From: Ophiothrix spiculata
Taxonomy: Eukaryota > Echinodermata > Ophiuroidea > Amphilepidida > Ophiotrichidae
DNA length: 32,495 nucleotides
Assembly: GCA_000969725.1 (NCBI GenBank)
Contig: JXSR01S002425.1
Strand: one strand, 5' to 3'
The notes under the pieces were generated by a model, which ran no database searches, had not been told where the DNA came from, and worked only from the letters and a program-made list of their open reading frames with translations. Position numbers and translations under genes: made by a program. Positions 21,057 through 32,113 of the stretch are shown here, piece after piece. Position 1 is the stretch's first letter; the number at the start of each line of letters is the position of its first letter.

Positions 21057-23059
21057 TAAGATTGTTACATGATTTAAATATGGCACATGCATGTTATTGA
21101 TACTGCTGAAATGTCGTCTTTTTATCTCTCTTGTGATCAATTCAAGAAGTAATTCATCAATAAAGTTTATATAGTAATTGATAATGAATTTTGGAATAAC
21201 ACGAATTATACAACTGTTGGAAAATGGGTCAAACATTCTTCACATTTTCAAGTAGTTTTGAAATTAACATATTCTGTCATGTTTAGTGATTTTGATCCAT
21301 GCAGTATGTCAGATGCTTTTGGGGACATTCATTTTGTGGCCGACAGCTTGACAATTTAATCACTTTCACTTTAACTGACTGGAAACAAACATGAATTTGC
21401 TCCCTTTAGAATCGGATTGTGTCCTTGTCATGTTTTTATACGTATAACATGTTCTGGTGTATATAGTGGGTATTAATTTATAGGCTATTTATTCACTACC
21501 GCGCCGCACTAGTTTCCTTGATGTTCTGTTATTGAAAAGCAGAGGGATATGCCTTTTTATCTGTTCTCAAAGATTGTATTCTAGATTAAATTACGTTGTA
21601 TTCAAAGCATAACTTATGTACTACAATAGTTCTTTTCTATTTTGATTTTCTTCAAATCAATGTTTAGACAAACTTATATACAAACGCATTTATAACTAAC
21701 CCAATTGTCTGATATGTGATCCTATAAGCCACTTTAGAATACATATGCATCAACCGTTGCGTTCAATAATGCTAAACAGGTGTTTTCTGGATAGAGAATC
21801 AGTTTTTCGCACCTTAAAATTTCTTTTGGGTAATTTGTTTAAAGCACGTGGATAAATATCATTTTGAGTATGATGCTCTTTTGTACTCTAAAGATAAATG
21901 AAAACTTTTGAAGTGATGATGCAGTTTCTTACCTTTATATCTTAACAGCATTTTATCAAGTAAATCACATCCAAATTGTGTATGGCATATGGAACTTTGC
22001 AGTAAATAGGTATGAAGACAGTTTACTTCATCTTCTAACTATCCAACCCTGTGTGCTGAATAGATTAGAAAGTTCGCAAAAGATACAGGCCTGGGTAGTC
22101 CAAAATCTTTCATAAAAACACCATGCTGGTTAAAGTTCACTCCCAATCCAACTTAGCAGCAAATGGTGAACATAATCTTTTTCTCTTAGCCAGCCCTTAT
22201 ATCTATAATACTGTAAATCATCCAGGGTTCTTAAAAATATATGGTATTAAATGGACTGGCATAAATTTTCCCCACTGATTTTTATCTACATAATTTTTAC
22301 ATGAATTAATAGAACATGTTTATACTAATATTAATCTACCATGATTTTTAGAAATATTGGAGAACATTGGAATTCTTTCCCAACTTTTTAAACATTGTTT
22401 TTAATTTCAAATTTAAAAAAAGATCTTGTTTGTACACTTATGAGTGACAAACACATTATTTTTTAATGAAATTGTGTCTCTTTTAATATGTATTAAATTA
22501 TCTCCATGAGCGTTGTTTGATCTTTTATTAGACCAATCCATCTGAGGTATGCATTTAGGATTTAAACAACACAGGATAGTCACACCACCATCACAAAATG
22601 ATTAATTATCTCTCAATTTGAGCCATTTTTGTGTTAAATTATGTACTTTTTTGGATTTTACTACACCTTTTAGCTTTATTTAGAGCATTTCCATAAGTTG
22701 TTAATTCTAAGTTTAATCTAGGCTAGTCCCTTTAATTCTATATAATTCGAACACATTTATCTTGTAATAGTTAAAAAATCAAGTATTTTGAAAAAATCTT
22801 GCACTTTTTCTTCTTCAGAAACCATAAGAGTTTATGATTTTGTATGTTTTTCATGAGTTATTAGTAGTCGAAATTTCAACATTTCTCTAACCAAAGTTGC
22901 ACGGTTTATCGGAGAATGAGCCATGAGGTGAACAATACAAAATCCCAAGTCACATACAGGAATATGCACAGGGCAAGCCTTTGCAATCCGCTTATAGGAT
23001 GACTCACAGTACAGATACTCACTGATAGGATACCCTGGTTACATAACCTTGCAGCGAGG
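21057..23059. other. AT-rich intergenic stretch without recognised feature
   Basis: Two kilobases read on both strands show no long open frame, transposon end, RNA gene or tandem repeat that I can support. Confidence 0.35.
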
Positions 23060-23270
23060 TTACGATGAGTTTACGGCGTCATAGCAGGTTAATTTCAGCG
23101 GACACATATCGGACACCTGCCGGTGTCCGACCGGTGTCCGGACGGTGTTCGTAAGCCAACGGGACACCGTAAGCATGCCTCAAGAAAATAATTCTCAATT
23201 AAAACCTTGCGGCTTGTATACGATATATTCAGGTATGGTCTAATAACCACCGGAGACCGACCGGGACCTT
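23060..23270. repeat. ACCGGTGTCCGGAC foldback repeat, copy 2
   Basis: Contains tandem 'CGGTGTCCGACCGGTGTCCG' and GACGGTGTTCGTAA, plus 'GACACCGTAAGCATGC', and an inverse partner 'CCACCGGAGACCGACCGGG' downstream. It matches the copy at 16540-16800 in core motif and order. Confidence 0.55.
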
Positions 23271-24001
23271 TGCGCAGCCTTTAACACTGTGAGCCATGAT
23301 AACGATGTTTAACAAAATGGAAAAATACATTGGAGTCAGAAACTGCTTTAGATTGCTTAGATCATATACATGTATATTCTACAACCAGCAAATGTATTAA
23401 GGGTACCGTCTCTGAAAAAAAAACCTTTGCGTTTTGGATTTCATCAAGATGGTACAGTAGTTTTGTTAGGTGTGTATGTATTGAATTGTATATATAAAGG
23501 ATATAGTTTGATTGTCACTGATATTGTTTTGTAAAGATTGACAGAGGTTTACGTGCACCAAGACGTTAAATACAATATTTACTTATTAAACACATTTTAA
23601 ACACTGAAAAACATCGCAAAAATGCGTATTTTTATAGTTATAAGCAGTACGTTATTAAGCTTTTTAAATCATGATTAGACAGACATCCATGGACCATCAG
23701 CATTGACCTGTCGCATGTTATATAAACTAACGCAGACCAAACCAAATCGCTTTATAATAACCTCTGAGCTATTTTGTTTTATGTCTGAGTTAACCATCAA
23801 ACTACTTAAAGACACATCCCTCCATTAAAATGGCCGGAATAATGTCATTCAGCCTCAGGCTAGATAACATCCCTTAAGTTGTTTTACTGTACATCACTGA
23901 CAATTTTCACGATCCATAAATCAAGCTTTCTCAATTCTTTTAATGACTTTATTACTCCAAATCTGAACATCATATAGCCAACCACGATTCAATCCTATAT
24001 C
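23271..24001. other. Intergenic sequence without recognised feature
   Basis: AT-rich, with no gene, RNA or repeat that I can support. Confidence 0.3.
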
Positions 24002-24003
24002 TA

Positions 24004-24395
24004 CCACGTGAATCAAAAAAAAAAAAAATGCACGGATTTAAACTGATTTTAACCTTCATAAAAGCAGAACAAATTATAGAAATCGGATGAAAAATAAAAA
24101 AGATATGACCAATTAAACAAGTACTTCTTAGGTTTTATCATGATGCCATAACCCGTAATTGTGATATGTAACATCTTGCTTAACTGTGTAAATCCCATTG
24201 GAATGGAAGAAAAAGAGACGTACTTACACAATTGGTCATAACTTTTTTATTTTTCATCTGATGTCCATCATTTACTCTTTATTTGAAAGCTTATTAAATT
24301 TGCTTTACTACAACAACAAGACATATATGATTTGGTGCTTTTATCAAGGTCAAGATCAGTTTTAATCCGTGCACAATTTTTTTTGATTCACGTGG
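24004..24395. mobile_element. Foldback MITE with TA target duplication (Tc1/mariner-like ends)
   Basis: Ends 'CCACGTGAATCAAAAAAAA' and their complement are flanked by TA at 24002-24003 and 24396-24397. Inverted similarity includes 'TGCACGGATTTAAACTGAT' and, further in, 'GATGAAAAATAAAAAAG.TA' with TGACCAATT, so most of the 392 bp can fold into one long imperfect hairpin. The minus-strand frame at 24049-24231 is repeat sequence. No transposase. Confidence 0.82.
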
Positions 24396-24543
24396 TATAT
24401 ACTAATGACTAATCCCATCTTACTCCAGCAGCAAACAGTCTGAGGTTGCACTTCAGTTGAAATATCTATATTTGTGTCGCAAGCATTAAGTGAAAGAACC
24501 TATGACAAAATAAAATTAAGTCCTTTTCAAAACATTTTTTTAA

Positions 24544-25097
24544 CACTTAAGTGCATAAGGGGGGGGACCCTTGATTTTGTTTTTTCGAAGCTCGAAAACG
24601 CAACAAGACACAATAATGCCGTTTTATGTAATTGTTATGGTAGGGGTTGCGCATGTTTTGTTGCAAAAATTTTAACTTAGTCGCGTCGTTTTAGAGATAA
24701 TTAGCATAAACTGGTAGATGGGATGGCGCTGTTCAATATTTGTTTTGTCTATACAATCACAACCGAATAAGTTTTTTTCCAATTTTTTTTAGCAATGTAT
24801 TTGTACTTATTTTCTGATCCTATGAGCCAAATTTTATCAAAAAAATCAATCAGAAAAGCCGTTTTCAAATTTTTGGCTGGAATTTTATTTTCAAAAAATT
24901 GAAATCCGTTTTTCGGCCGCCGTTTTGAAACTGAACAACTGATTTTTGTGGGTTTTTTTCCGAGTTGTGCTGACACAGTCTACACCTGACCAAAATGTCA
25001 GAGGAAAATTTGACTGGAAACATGGTTTTTAGGGGGTCCATTTGGACCCCCTGCTTATGCACTAACGGGATTCTAAAACACCTTATGCACTTAAGTG
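24544..25097. mobile_element. TTAA-target transposon (non-autonomous), 17 bp perfect ends
   Basis: Ends 'CACTTAAGTGCATAAGG' are exact inverted copies flanked by TTAA (24540-24543, 25098-25101). A second GTGCATAAG copy, 35 bp in from the right end (complement CTTATGCAC at 25053-25061), adjoins 'GGGGTCCAAATGGACCCCC' (written on the minus strand), while the left end has G8ACCC at the same relative place. No transposase is readable. TTAA targets fit piggyBac or Kolobok. Confidence 0.8.
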
Positions 25098-25225
25098 TTA
25101 ATTATTGATTTTTTGAGAAAAATTCCTTTTACACATCTAAGGTTACATTTTTACAACTATATGTTTATTCTCAATGGCCCTGTTAATTCCATCTTGATAT
25201 CATAAAAACATAGAAACATGCATAC

Positions 25226-25246
25226 ATATATATATATATATATATA
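25226..25246. repeat. (AT)n microsatellite
   Basis: About ten uninterrupted AT units. Confidence 0.95.
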
Positions 25247-25343
25247 CATGTAGAATCCAGTTTGTTATAAATTGTATTATAATAGCATTTTTCGGAGTCT
25301 TCACAAGACTTTAACAGATAAATCAACTATTTTATTTACTGAG

Positions 25344-25574
25344 ATGGTTAATACTTTCAGCACTTTGTGAAAAATTAAATACTTTGCATTTTTTTGTATG
25401 TAACACATATCCTCATCAGAAGTAATCATGTGATGCTTTGAGGATTCTTGACCTCCTATGAACTTCTTGGCGCTTATAACATCACAAGATTTCTTCTGAT
25501 TAGGATATGTGTTACATGTCGAAAATTCAAGTTATGTGACTTTTCAATTGGTGCTGAAAGTCAGTTTTAACCAT
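25344..25574. mobile_element. Foldback element with inverted arms of about 95 bp
   Basis: The left arm (ATGGTTAATACTTTCAGCAC, then 'TGTAACACATATCCTCATC' and AGAAGTAATCATGTGATG) is mirrored by the right arm with a short central spacer. The inner part of the arms is best conserved. No clear target duplication; no coding capacity. Confidence 0.7.
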
Positions 25575-25682
25575 TTAAGTATGTTTATCTAGAAGCACTT
25601 ATGAACGTTCATTTGAACTATTTTATTGTTTTTCTCCGTTTAATATTCAACCAAAATCGCGTCCGCTCGTCCCTCTTAAACG

Positions 25683-26113
25683 TACACTGAAAAACATTAT
25701 CGTATTTTTACGGTTAAAAACAAGTATTTTTGACGTTTAAATCCGAACCTGTAAAAATAATTTAACGGTTGTCAAGTAACTCTATGGCAAGCTACCATAG
25801 CTTGACGCCGTTGCAACTTTTTTTGCGGGATTATCCCGTTCCATTTGTTGATCGATAACTTGTAAGCATTTGAAATTCCCCATTTACCAGTCAGTGTAGC
25901 TCAATCTGCAGATAGGGCGCTGTCATTAAAGAATCAATGGATCTGCTTAAACGCGGCAAGGGGTGTCCTGGAATCGAATCCTGCTCGGGGCATAATAATG
26001 ATTTATTTAGTGCTGACATTTTTACTATCTGTATTAAATTTTACGGGAATCTGTGAAAATACGGTCAAATGCTGTTCAACATAATTACCATGTAGTTTCC
26101 CGTAAAGTTTACA
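25683..26113. repeat. Dispersed repeat with TTTTACGG / CCGTAAA boxes around a tRNA-like core
   Basis: It begins 'ACACTGAAAAACATTATCG' with TATTTTTACGGTTAAA, and later shows 'TTTTACGGGAATCTGTG', AATACGGT and 'CCCGTAAAGTTTACAGG'. Such boxes occur in dispersed animal repeats. The boundaries are approximate. A tRNA-like segment lies inside. Confidence 0.4.
25893..25992 (+). ncRNA. tRNA-like segment (SINE head or tRNA pseudogene)
   Basis: It has an A-box-like 'GTAGCTCAATCTGCAGA' with a pairable D arm (GCTC/GGGC) and, downstream, a B-box-like 'GGAATCGAATCCTG'. The anticodon arm and acceptor stem do not fold properly, so it is not a functional tRNA. It is probably the RNA polymerase III head of a SINE. 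Confidence 0.5.
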
Positions 26114-27448
26114 GGAAATATTTTTAGCGTATCTAACGTATTATCAGGCGTATGAATACTTATTAGATTGGGTTTTTTGACAGGAAATGGGACGTTTACA
26201 TATTTCTAAGTATGCGATTCTAAAAACGAAAAAAAAAAAAAAAACTCCGCTGTTTGATGGATTCATTTTTTTAATTTTGACAAAAATTAACTGTTACAAT
26301 AAATGCAGGCCCTTAAAAGTGTTTATGCTTAGTTAGTTCTGGAATTAAATGTTAAACTGTAAAATTGGTTAAAAGACATGATAATTCTTACATGTCTTGT
26401 AAGTATAAGCTTTAAAAATGCAGCTTTTTTCAAAACTGCGACTTTCATTTGAGAGAAGAGTGGTTACCATTCCTCCACTAGCCACATACTTTGACAACTT
26501 GTGTTACTACAGATTATTTTCTATTAAAATGACCGCCCGGTATGCAAAGAAATTATTTTGATGCCAAGGTCAGTTTGTTTTCCGGTTTTGAGCAATCTGT
26601 GACAATCTGCTAGGGGGTTGTTAACCCCCACCACATCCAATACCACCCCACCCCAATAACAGATGGACGAGGATTCAACTGTGGCTCATATTATTGTTAA
26701 GGGGAATTCCTGAAGAATAATTTTATTGATTTGTACTTGCGCAGTTAAGTTTATAGGACATAATTTTATTTCCTGATATCCTTTGGTGTCTTATAACAGT
26801 CAGAGATACCACTTTTCAGTTTTTAAAATGATATCGGTTTTTTTAGAAGCACAAACCATGACCTTTTTCAGGGTTTTTTATGATCTCTAATTTACATAAT
26901 TATTTCCATATATTTTCGGCCCATTGTGGAGTATATTTTAAGAATTGATGGCGTTTTCAGGATTTTTTTCAATGAAATCAGTGACAACTCTGAACTTTGT
27001 TCTTGTACAGAGAGCAAATACCCCGATATTGTATACAACGTTGGATTTCGGTACCACATTTGCTAGACTTCGCTTTGCATCGATATTGTATTTTTGTAAC
27101 ATTCTACTTACTTTACAGTCATATTTTTCTTGATCCCAAACATAACAAGACTTCTAGAATTTAACAATGATCCAATACATGAATTTCTGTATTCGCTTCA
27201 TTAGCCTACTTTCTATCTTTGTGATTAAGTTTTGGTTGCCTTGTTGCAAGATTGATATAAGATTGGCATCAGTAACTCTGCATTTTCTGATCAGCTGTGA
27301 TTTTATTCATGCTGTCATTTTGATTGATATTCACAGCCATATTTTTCTTATATTGATATTGACAGAATTTATGCAAAATTAAGAAAAAAATATTCAATCT
27401 TGATTTTACGTACAATGATATTGGATATCATTTAGGAGAGGTTCTTTA

Positions 27449-28692
27449 CAGACTTGACATTAAATATGGAATATATTTTTTCAGTTGGTTTCCATCTTTA
27501 ATAACCCACCATATCTCTGTATTTACTAATTTTGGAGACTTGTGATTTCTCATGTTTGTAACTACACTTATAAACTTCAAACCAAGGGTACTTTCAAGCT
27601 CACTGAAGTGACACAGAGACAATGGGAAACTTGAAGGTACAAATATCTCAGAAAATTAGGTCCAAAGCCGTTCACTGCAATATTAAACAAACGAAAATGA
27701 ATTTGCCATATTTTCTTTCATACGTTACCAAGAGATGTGAAACTCTACAGAGTTGATTAACACAATATAAGTGATACTTTCTGATCAATGGATATTTACT
27801 CTGTTCTCATTGAGAAGCGTACAACGCCTTGACTCTCCATGGCATGTTTTTCATTTGTTATTGGAAAGGTTTTTTCGGGTATCTCAGCCAAAGCACCAAA
27901 CACAGCCCCACAGCACTCCTTCACATTGGAGGATCAATATAGCATGCTGTTAATCCAACGTGTTTTTAACCAAAATGTTCTCATATGGATTAATATCTGA
28001 AGGAAAGAACTCAACACCTTGATCTTTGCTAGCATGATCGCCACTTTGAATAAAGTGAGAGTTTACAAGTGCTCTTTTAAAATACGAGCTTGTTTTATGA
28101 AAGATCATGGTGTTGGTCAGTAGCCCTGTTTGGTAAGATCTTCAGATATGATCTCTGTTGAGGACTTCTCGGCTGAAGTAACACATTGATGAACAACAAG
28201 TTACATCAAACAACCATGTACACTAGTAACTTTAGGCTGGGCTTGATATTTCGGCTGATACATCTGTCCGAACTCTCCAATTACTATCGGAATGTCCGCA
28301 TGGAGAGTCCATGCGCCGTACGCTTCTTATGGATGACATAGCAAACAGTGTTTGGTCATAATTTGTAACCAACAATATGTAAAATAACCTTGTAAAATTT
28401 CAAGCGTCCAGGTAAAGTATTAAATAAACTACGACAAATTTAATTTTCTGTAGTTCCGTATTATGGTGCACGAGTTTGAACCCACATTTTAGAGGTTTTT
28501 GTGCTTTCAAGTTCCCCATTTTCTCTGTGTCACCTAGGTATACACAAAAAGGGTCTTAGTTCAAAGTTTATATTTATATCTACAAATATTAAGAAATACA
28601 CATTCCTGGAGTTTTCATATACCGAGATATAGCAGATTATTAAAGATGGAAACCAACAGAAAAAATATATTCCATATTTAATGTCAAGTCTG
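27449..28692 (-). mobile_element. Tc1/mariner-like transposon, second copy, internally deleted
   Basis: TA flanks both ends (27447-27448, 28693-28694). The ends are 'CAGACTTGACATTAAATATG' and its complement, with GTGACACAGAG boxes 159 bp inside each end (27608 and, inverted, 28533). Transposase remains lie on the minus strand around 27890-28050 and include 'CEGVLWGCVWCFG' and, before it, a 'DINPYENI'-type block without the preceding 'CPARSS'. This copy is inverted relative to the one at 18478-20440 and lacks several hundred bases of the transposase region. It could be mobilised only in trans. Confidence 0.88.
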
Positions 28693-29728
28693 TATATTAG
28701 GCACAATGTCTCGACAAATTCCTAACTCGTAAATGCTGAAGGAGTTTTCAAAACCAGTATTATTTAGCCTACTTTCCATTTTTGTGCCATTGTTGTATGT
28801 ATATATTTCTTGATATATAAGATTGTTATAGCTTGCCATCCTAATCAGCTGGATACTGACCTGACTTACTATTATCTTATTTAGAATGAACAACAGGTTA
28901 CACAATCACGAGATGCATAATGCTTTCGATGATCTCGACAAAAACACTCCATTATTGTGATTTACCTCATGCACTTATAGTAATAAATTGAAGATAAAAC
29001 ACTATCAACGTATCATGAAAATACGGTGAAATGAACATGGGCTGGTTGATGTTCTCTTTGATCATATCTATTATAAATCTTACACGATTGCATACACATG
29101 ACACATATTTTTATGCCGGTTGATTGGATCGATGTAAATTTACTTCCAATTTAACTTCAAGCAGTTTATTTTCTTATTCTTCAGCTGAAATTGTTGCTTG
29201 CAATAAAAAATAACCAACGATGCCTCTGTGTTGATTTGTTGTCTAATAATATTTTGTGAAATCTAAATAATATGAACATTTGAGCAAGATTGAAATATGA
29301 GGATAAAATAGGTTGTGAGTTTGCAATGGTCAATGATTTCTCGCTATTTACATTTTAGTGTTAAAATATTTATCTGACTACATTTTAAAAGTAAAAGTAA
29401 CGGTATAACTTTTCTAATATCATACTAATTTATTAATCGGTATGTTAAAGTGCAAGTACTAAAACAGTCATGTTGTCCGTATTAACGTAAATCAAGGTGT
29501 CCTGGGAAACACATGATGTATGCAAAGACATACAACATGGATTGAATTCTGAAACCCTCTGGACAGGTGATGAATGTGTGACCCCCTTTCTAGTAATTTT
29601 TGTAGTTAAATAATAACAATATTTATCTTCAAATTACTATGAAGTCCATTTTATGAAGGAAATTTTAATTCTTGAATTGATAATAGAAAATGAAATCAAG
29701 AGATTACGTCATTGCTAATCACATGTCT

Positions 29729-30013
29729 ACACTGTTAGAAAAAAAAAATTGAACAACCGTTGTATCAATAGATCATCGTTCAACCTTGTTTAAAAATTAA
29801 ACAACTTGTTCAGAAAATAAACAACTTGTTTACAAATTAAAACCTTTACTTCAAACAACATTTTTAAAATTAAATCAAATACGCTTTTCAATAAATACGC
29901 TTTAATAACAAATTTAATAACAAACTGAACAATGTTGTTTAAAACTTTAAACAACAACACTTTAAACAACGTTTTTTTAAACATCAACATTTTAAACAGT
30001 GTTTTAACAGTGT
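29729..30013. mobile_element. MITE-like element with ACACTGTTA ends and TTAAACAAC repeats
   Basis: Ends ACACTGTTA and TAACAGTGT are flanked by the near-duplicate ATGTCT and ATGTCA. The interior repeats TTAAACAAC and GTTGTTTAA words many times in both orientations. No coding capacity; the minus-strand frame is repeat-derived. The ends and flank length are reminiscent of hAT-type MITEs but are not decisive. Confidence 0.6.
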
Positions 30014-30746
30014 ATGTCAGATCACAGAGTCAAATTTCACAACATTTTGGGTGAGAGTTGACTCACAGGAACATACTGCTCCATCAAATCTGTTTTTATC
30101 AATAGTTATCGTAAGATTTACGGGTGAACTACACATAAAGGTTCAATCTTTGTTTTCAGCGGCACAGTTAAAATATATAATACTGGTGAGTAATAATTTT
30201 AGCTTAAATTTTGAGACCCAATTTCATAGCTCTTGTTCAAAATGAACACTCCGATAAATGTTAAACATTCACACATTTTAAAATTGTAAAATGTTTTTAA
30301 GACTTTCATTTATCTGCTCTGTGTAAAATTTTCTGAAATTCAGATTTCTTTCCGAGATTTAATTCGATTTTAAAATTGTGTACTCAGTCTTATGAATATT
30401 CATACCCACCGCCCGGATAGCGATACTGGTAGTTTTTCATGCATAAAAGAATAGAAACCATGCGACATTTACGGGCGCTGATATCAGACTGATCTTAACT
30501 GCATTGAAATTGGATCCAGAGGATTGGTAAATCTTGCAAGTCTTTTGGCAATTGTACTTTGTCCAATTCATGTTTATACGTATTTCTACTTGTATAACTG
30601 TCACAGTTTTCGTGTGATGTAAAAACAATGAAAAGAAATCGAAAAAGAAAAAAAAGAGAGGAAATCAAATCATGCAGCAAGATTTTCTGAATAGGTAAGG
30701 TGGTGTGGTGTGCAACGCTGATTATATTTATCGATTTAGAGAGTTT
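30014..30746. other. Sequence inserted relative to copy A, unassigned
   Basis: No gene or transposon end recognised. Small open frames at 30051-30245 and 30437-30680 lack recognisable domains. Confidence 0.3.
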
Positions 30747-30870
30747 GTGTGGTCTAGCTGAACACAGCAGGACTCATGATCACAAGGTCGTGAGTTCAAG
30801 CCCCGTTAGCACCAACGAGTTTTGCCCTTTGGAAAGGCATTAAGTCTGTATTGCTTTGTCAGCCCAATAA
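30747..30870 (+). ncRNA. tRNA-derived SINE fragment
   Basis: An A-box-like 'GTGGTCTAGCTGAACACAG' is followed by 'CAAGGTCGTGAGTTCAAGCC', a good B box, and GCACCA, closely like the 3' half of a tRNA. The next stretch 'TTTTGCCCTTTGGAAAGGCA' resembles the body that follows tRNA heads in several animal SINE families. The anticodon arm is imperfect and no A-tail is evident. Confidence 0.65.
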
Positions 30871-30873
30871 CAG

Positions 30874-31180
30874 GGTTCACTAGTCCGAATTAAAAAACAT
30901 CGCTAATCCGAAAATTATATAGTCCAAAATTAAAAAGGACCGCTGGTCCTAAAGTCGCCAGTCCGAAAATACAAATAGGTTCACCATTCCGAAAATGAAG
31001 AAGAAAAAAAGACGAATCTTATTTTATTTTAGGACTGGCGAAACTTCTTTCATTTTTGGCCTAGCGAACCCCTGTTTCATTTTGGACTAGCGAACCCAAG
31101 GATGACCGAACCCTTTTTAATATCGGACTAGCAGACCTTATTTCATTTTCGAACTAGCGAACCTTCGTACTGGCAAACCT
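30874..31180. repeat. Foldback minisatellite with GGTTCGCCAGTCCGAAAATGAA-like units, copy 2
   Basis: Left-hand units read 'GGTTCACTAGTCCGAA', 'CGCCAGTCCGAAAAT' and 'GGTTCACCATTCCGAAAATG'. Right-hand units are their complements: 'GGACTGGCGAAAC', 'TTTCATTTTGGACTAGCGAA' and 'CATTTTCGAACTAGCGAACC'. The switch occurs near 31010. The same organisation as at 8151-8465. Confidence 0.75.
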
Positions 31181-31489
31181 TTTGACTGGTATGTTTATAT
31201 CATAAAATTACGGAAGACACCTTTTGCTTCTCAAACTTCATTTCCGCAAATCACCACCATGATGGCATTCTGATCTTCTTTTCAGCAGTGAAATTATATT
31301 GTGTTTACCCAATGTTTAAAATACAATGTTAGAGACGGCTAAATAGGCCGATTCCTAATCCGGTGCTTCTTAATGCATCTGATGACAAGGTTTTAGTAAG
31401 ACATGTGCAGTGAAAGCTTTCTTTTTTCATGATAGAAATGATGTCTGACTTAATTTCCAGATGCCTGGGTTCTTATAGCTTTTAAATAT
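31181..31489. other. End of the block inserted in copy B, unassigned
   Basis: Contains no feature that I can support. Confidence 0.3.
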
Positions 31490-31678
31490 CATAAACACAT
31501 ACAATGTTCCGTATATTCTAGCAATTTTACAGATGTTTAAAACAAATATAAACAACACCTATTTGCCACAAGATTTTAAAATAAATGAAAAAAAATGTTA
31601 AGTGACGTATTTAACTCTTCTTCCTTCCAATCCGTACTTATTTGCCTCAAACATTTTGATCAGTTTCCAATTTGACAG

Positions 31679-31887
31679 GATTCAGACGGATAAAAGATAC
31701 TCTCGAGGAAAGATAATTGACATGATATTTAAAACTGGTGACACATTCAGTGCTGCGACGTACCTCAAGGGCAACTGGAAATTAAGTGCCAAGACCAATA
31801 AATCAACCGACTTAAATAGTACAAAGAAACTTTTTAATATGTATTTACATAATCTGCCACATATCACTGATTTTGTTAGAGTACCAG
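31679..31887 (+). other. Exon-like conserved core of repeat copy B (unassigned)
   Basis: This is the counterpart of 2911-3119, with the same length, the same acceptor-like and donor-like borders ('CAATTTGACAG' and 'GTACCAG|GTAGAT') and three base differences by eye. It is open in the same frame. See the copy A entry for the peptide; no family recognised. Confidence 0.35.
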
Positions 31888-32113
31888 GTAGATCAATTCA
31901 AAACCCGATTCTTTTAAGGGCTAACCACAATGGTGAAATCTGGAAATTGGCAGTCTTTAACCGTGTTAGGATTGTTGCAATTTCAATTATGATACACCTT
32001 TAAACTTTCATTTGCTTTTTATTTGATTTCAGTGGAACATATCTTTCAAAAGTTACACCCATTTCACTGGAATGTATTTAAATATTTTTTTATTGTGTCA
32101 TATTATTTTTCCC

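Larger units (their letters stand above)
26279..32112 (+). repeat. Large unclassified dispersed repeat, copy B (interrupted)
   Basis: Segments 26279-27448, 28693-29290 and 31490-32112 together make one colinear copy of the unit that copy A (1207-3352) holds without interruption. The first gap is exactly a Tc1-like element (27449-28692). The second gap (about 29300-31490) holds a hAT-like MITE, a tRNA-derived SINE and a foldback minisatellite plus unassigned sequence. Copy B also extends about 280 bp further upstream than copy A, where copies C and D have their matches. Small frames at 26945-27133 and 27167-27382 are not preserved in copy A and are not genes. Confidence 0.8.

Noticed and set aside
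24049..24231. 60-residue minus-strand frame
   Set aside because: It lies wholly within a foldback MITE.
25893..25992. Functional tRNA gene
   Set aside because: The A and B boxes are recognisable but the acceptor and anticodon stems do not pair, so a SINE head or pseudogene is more likely.
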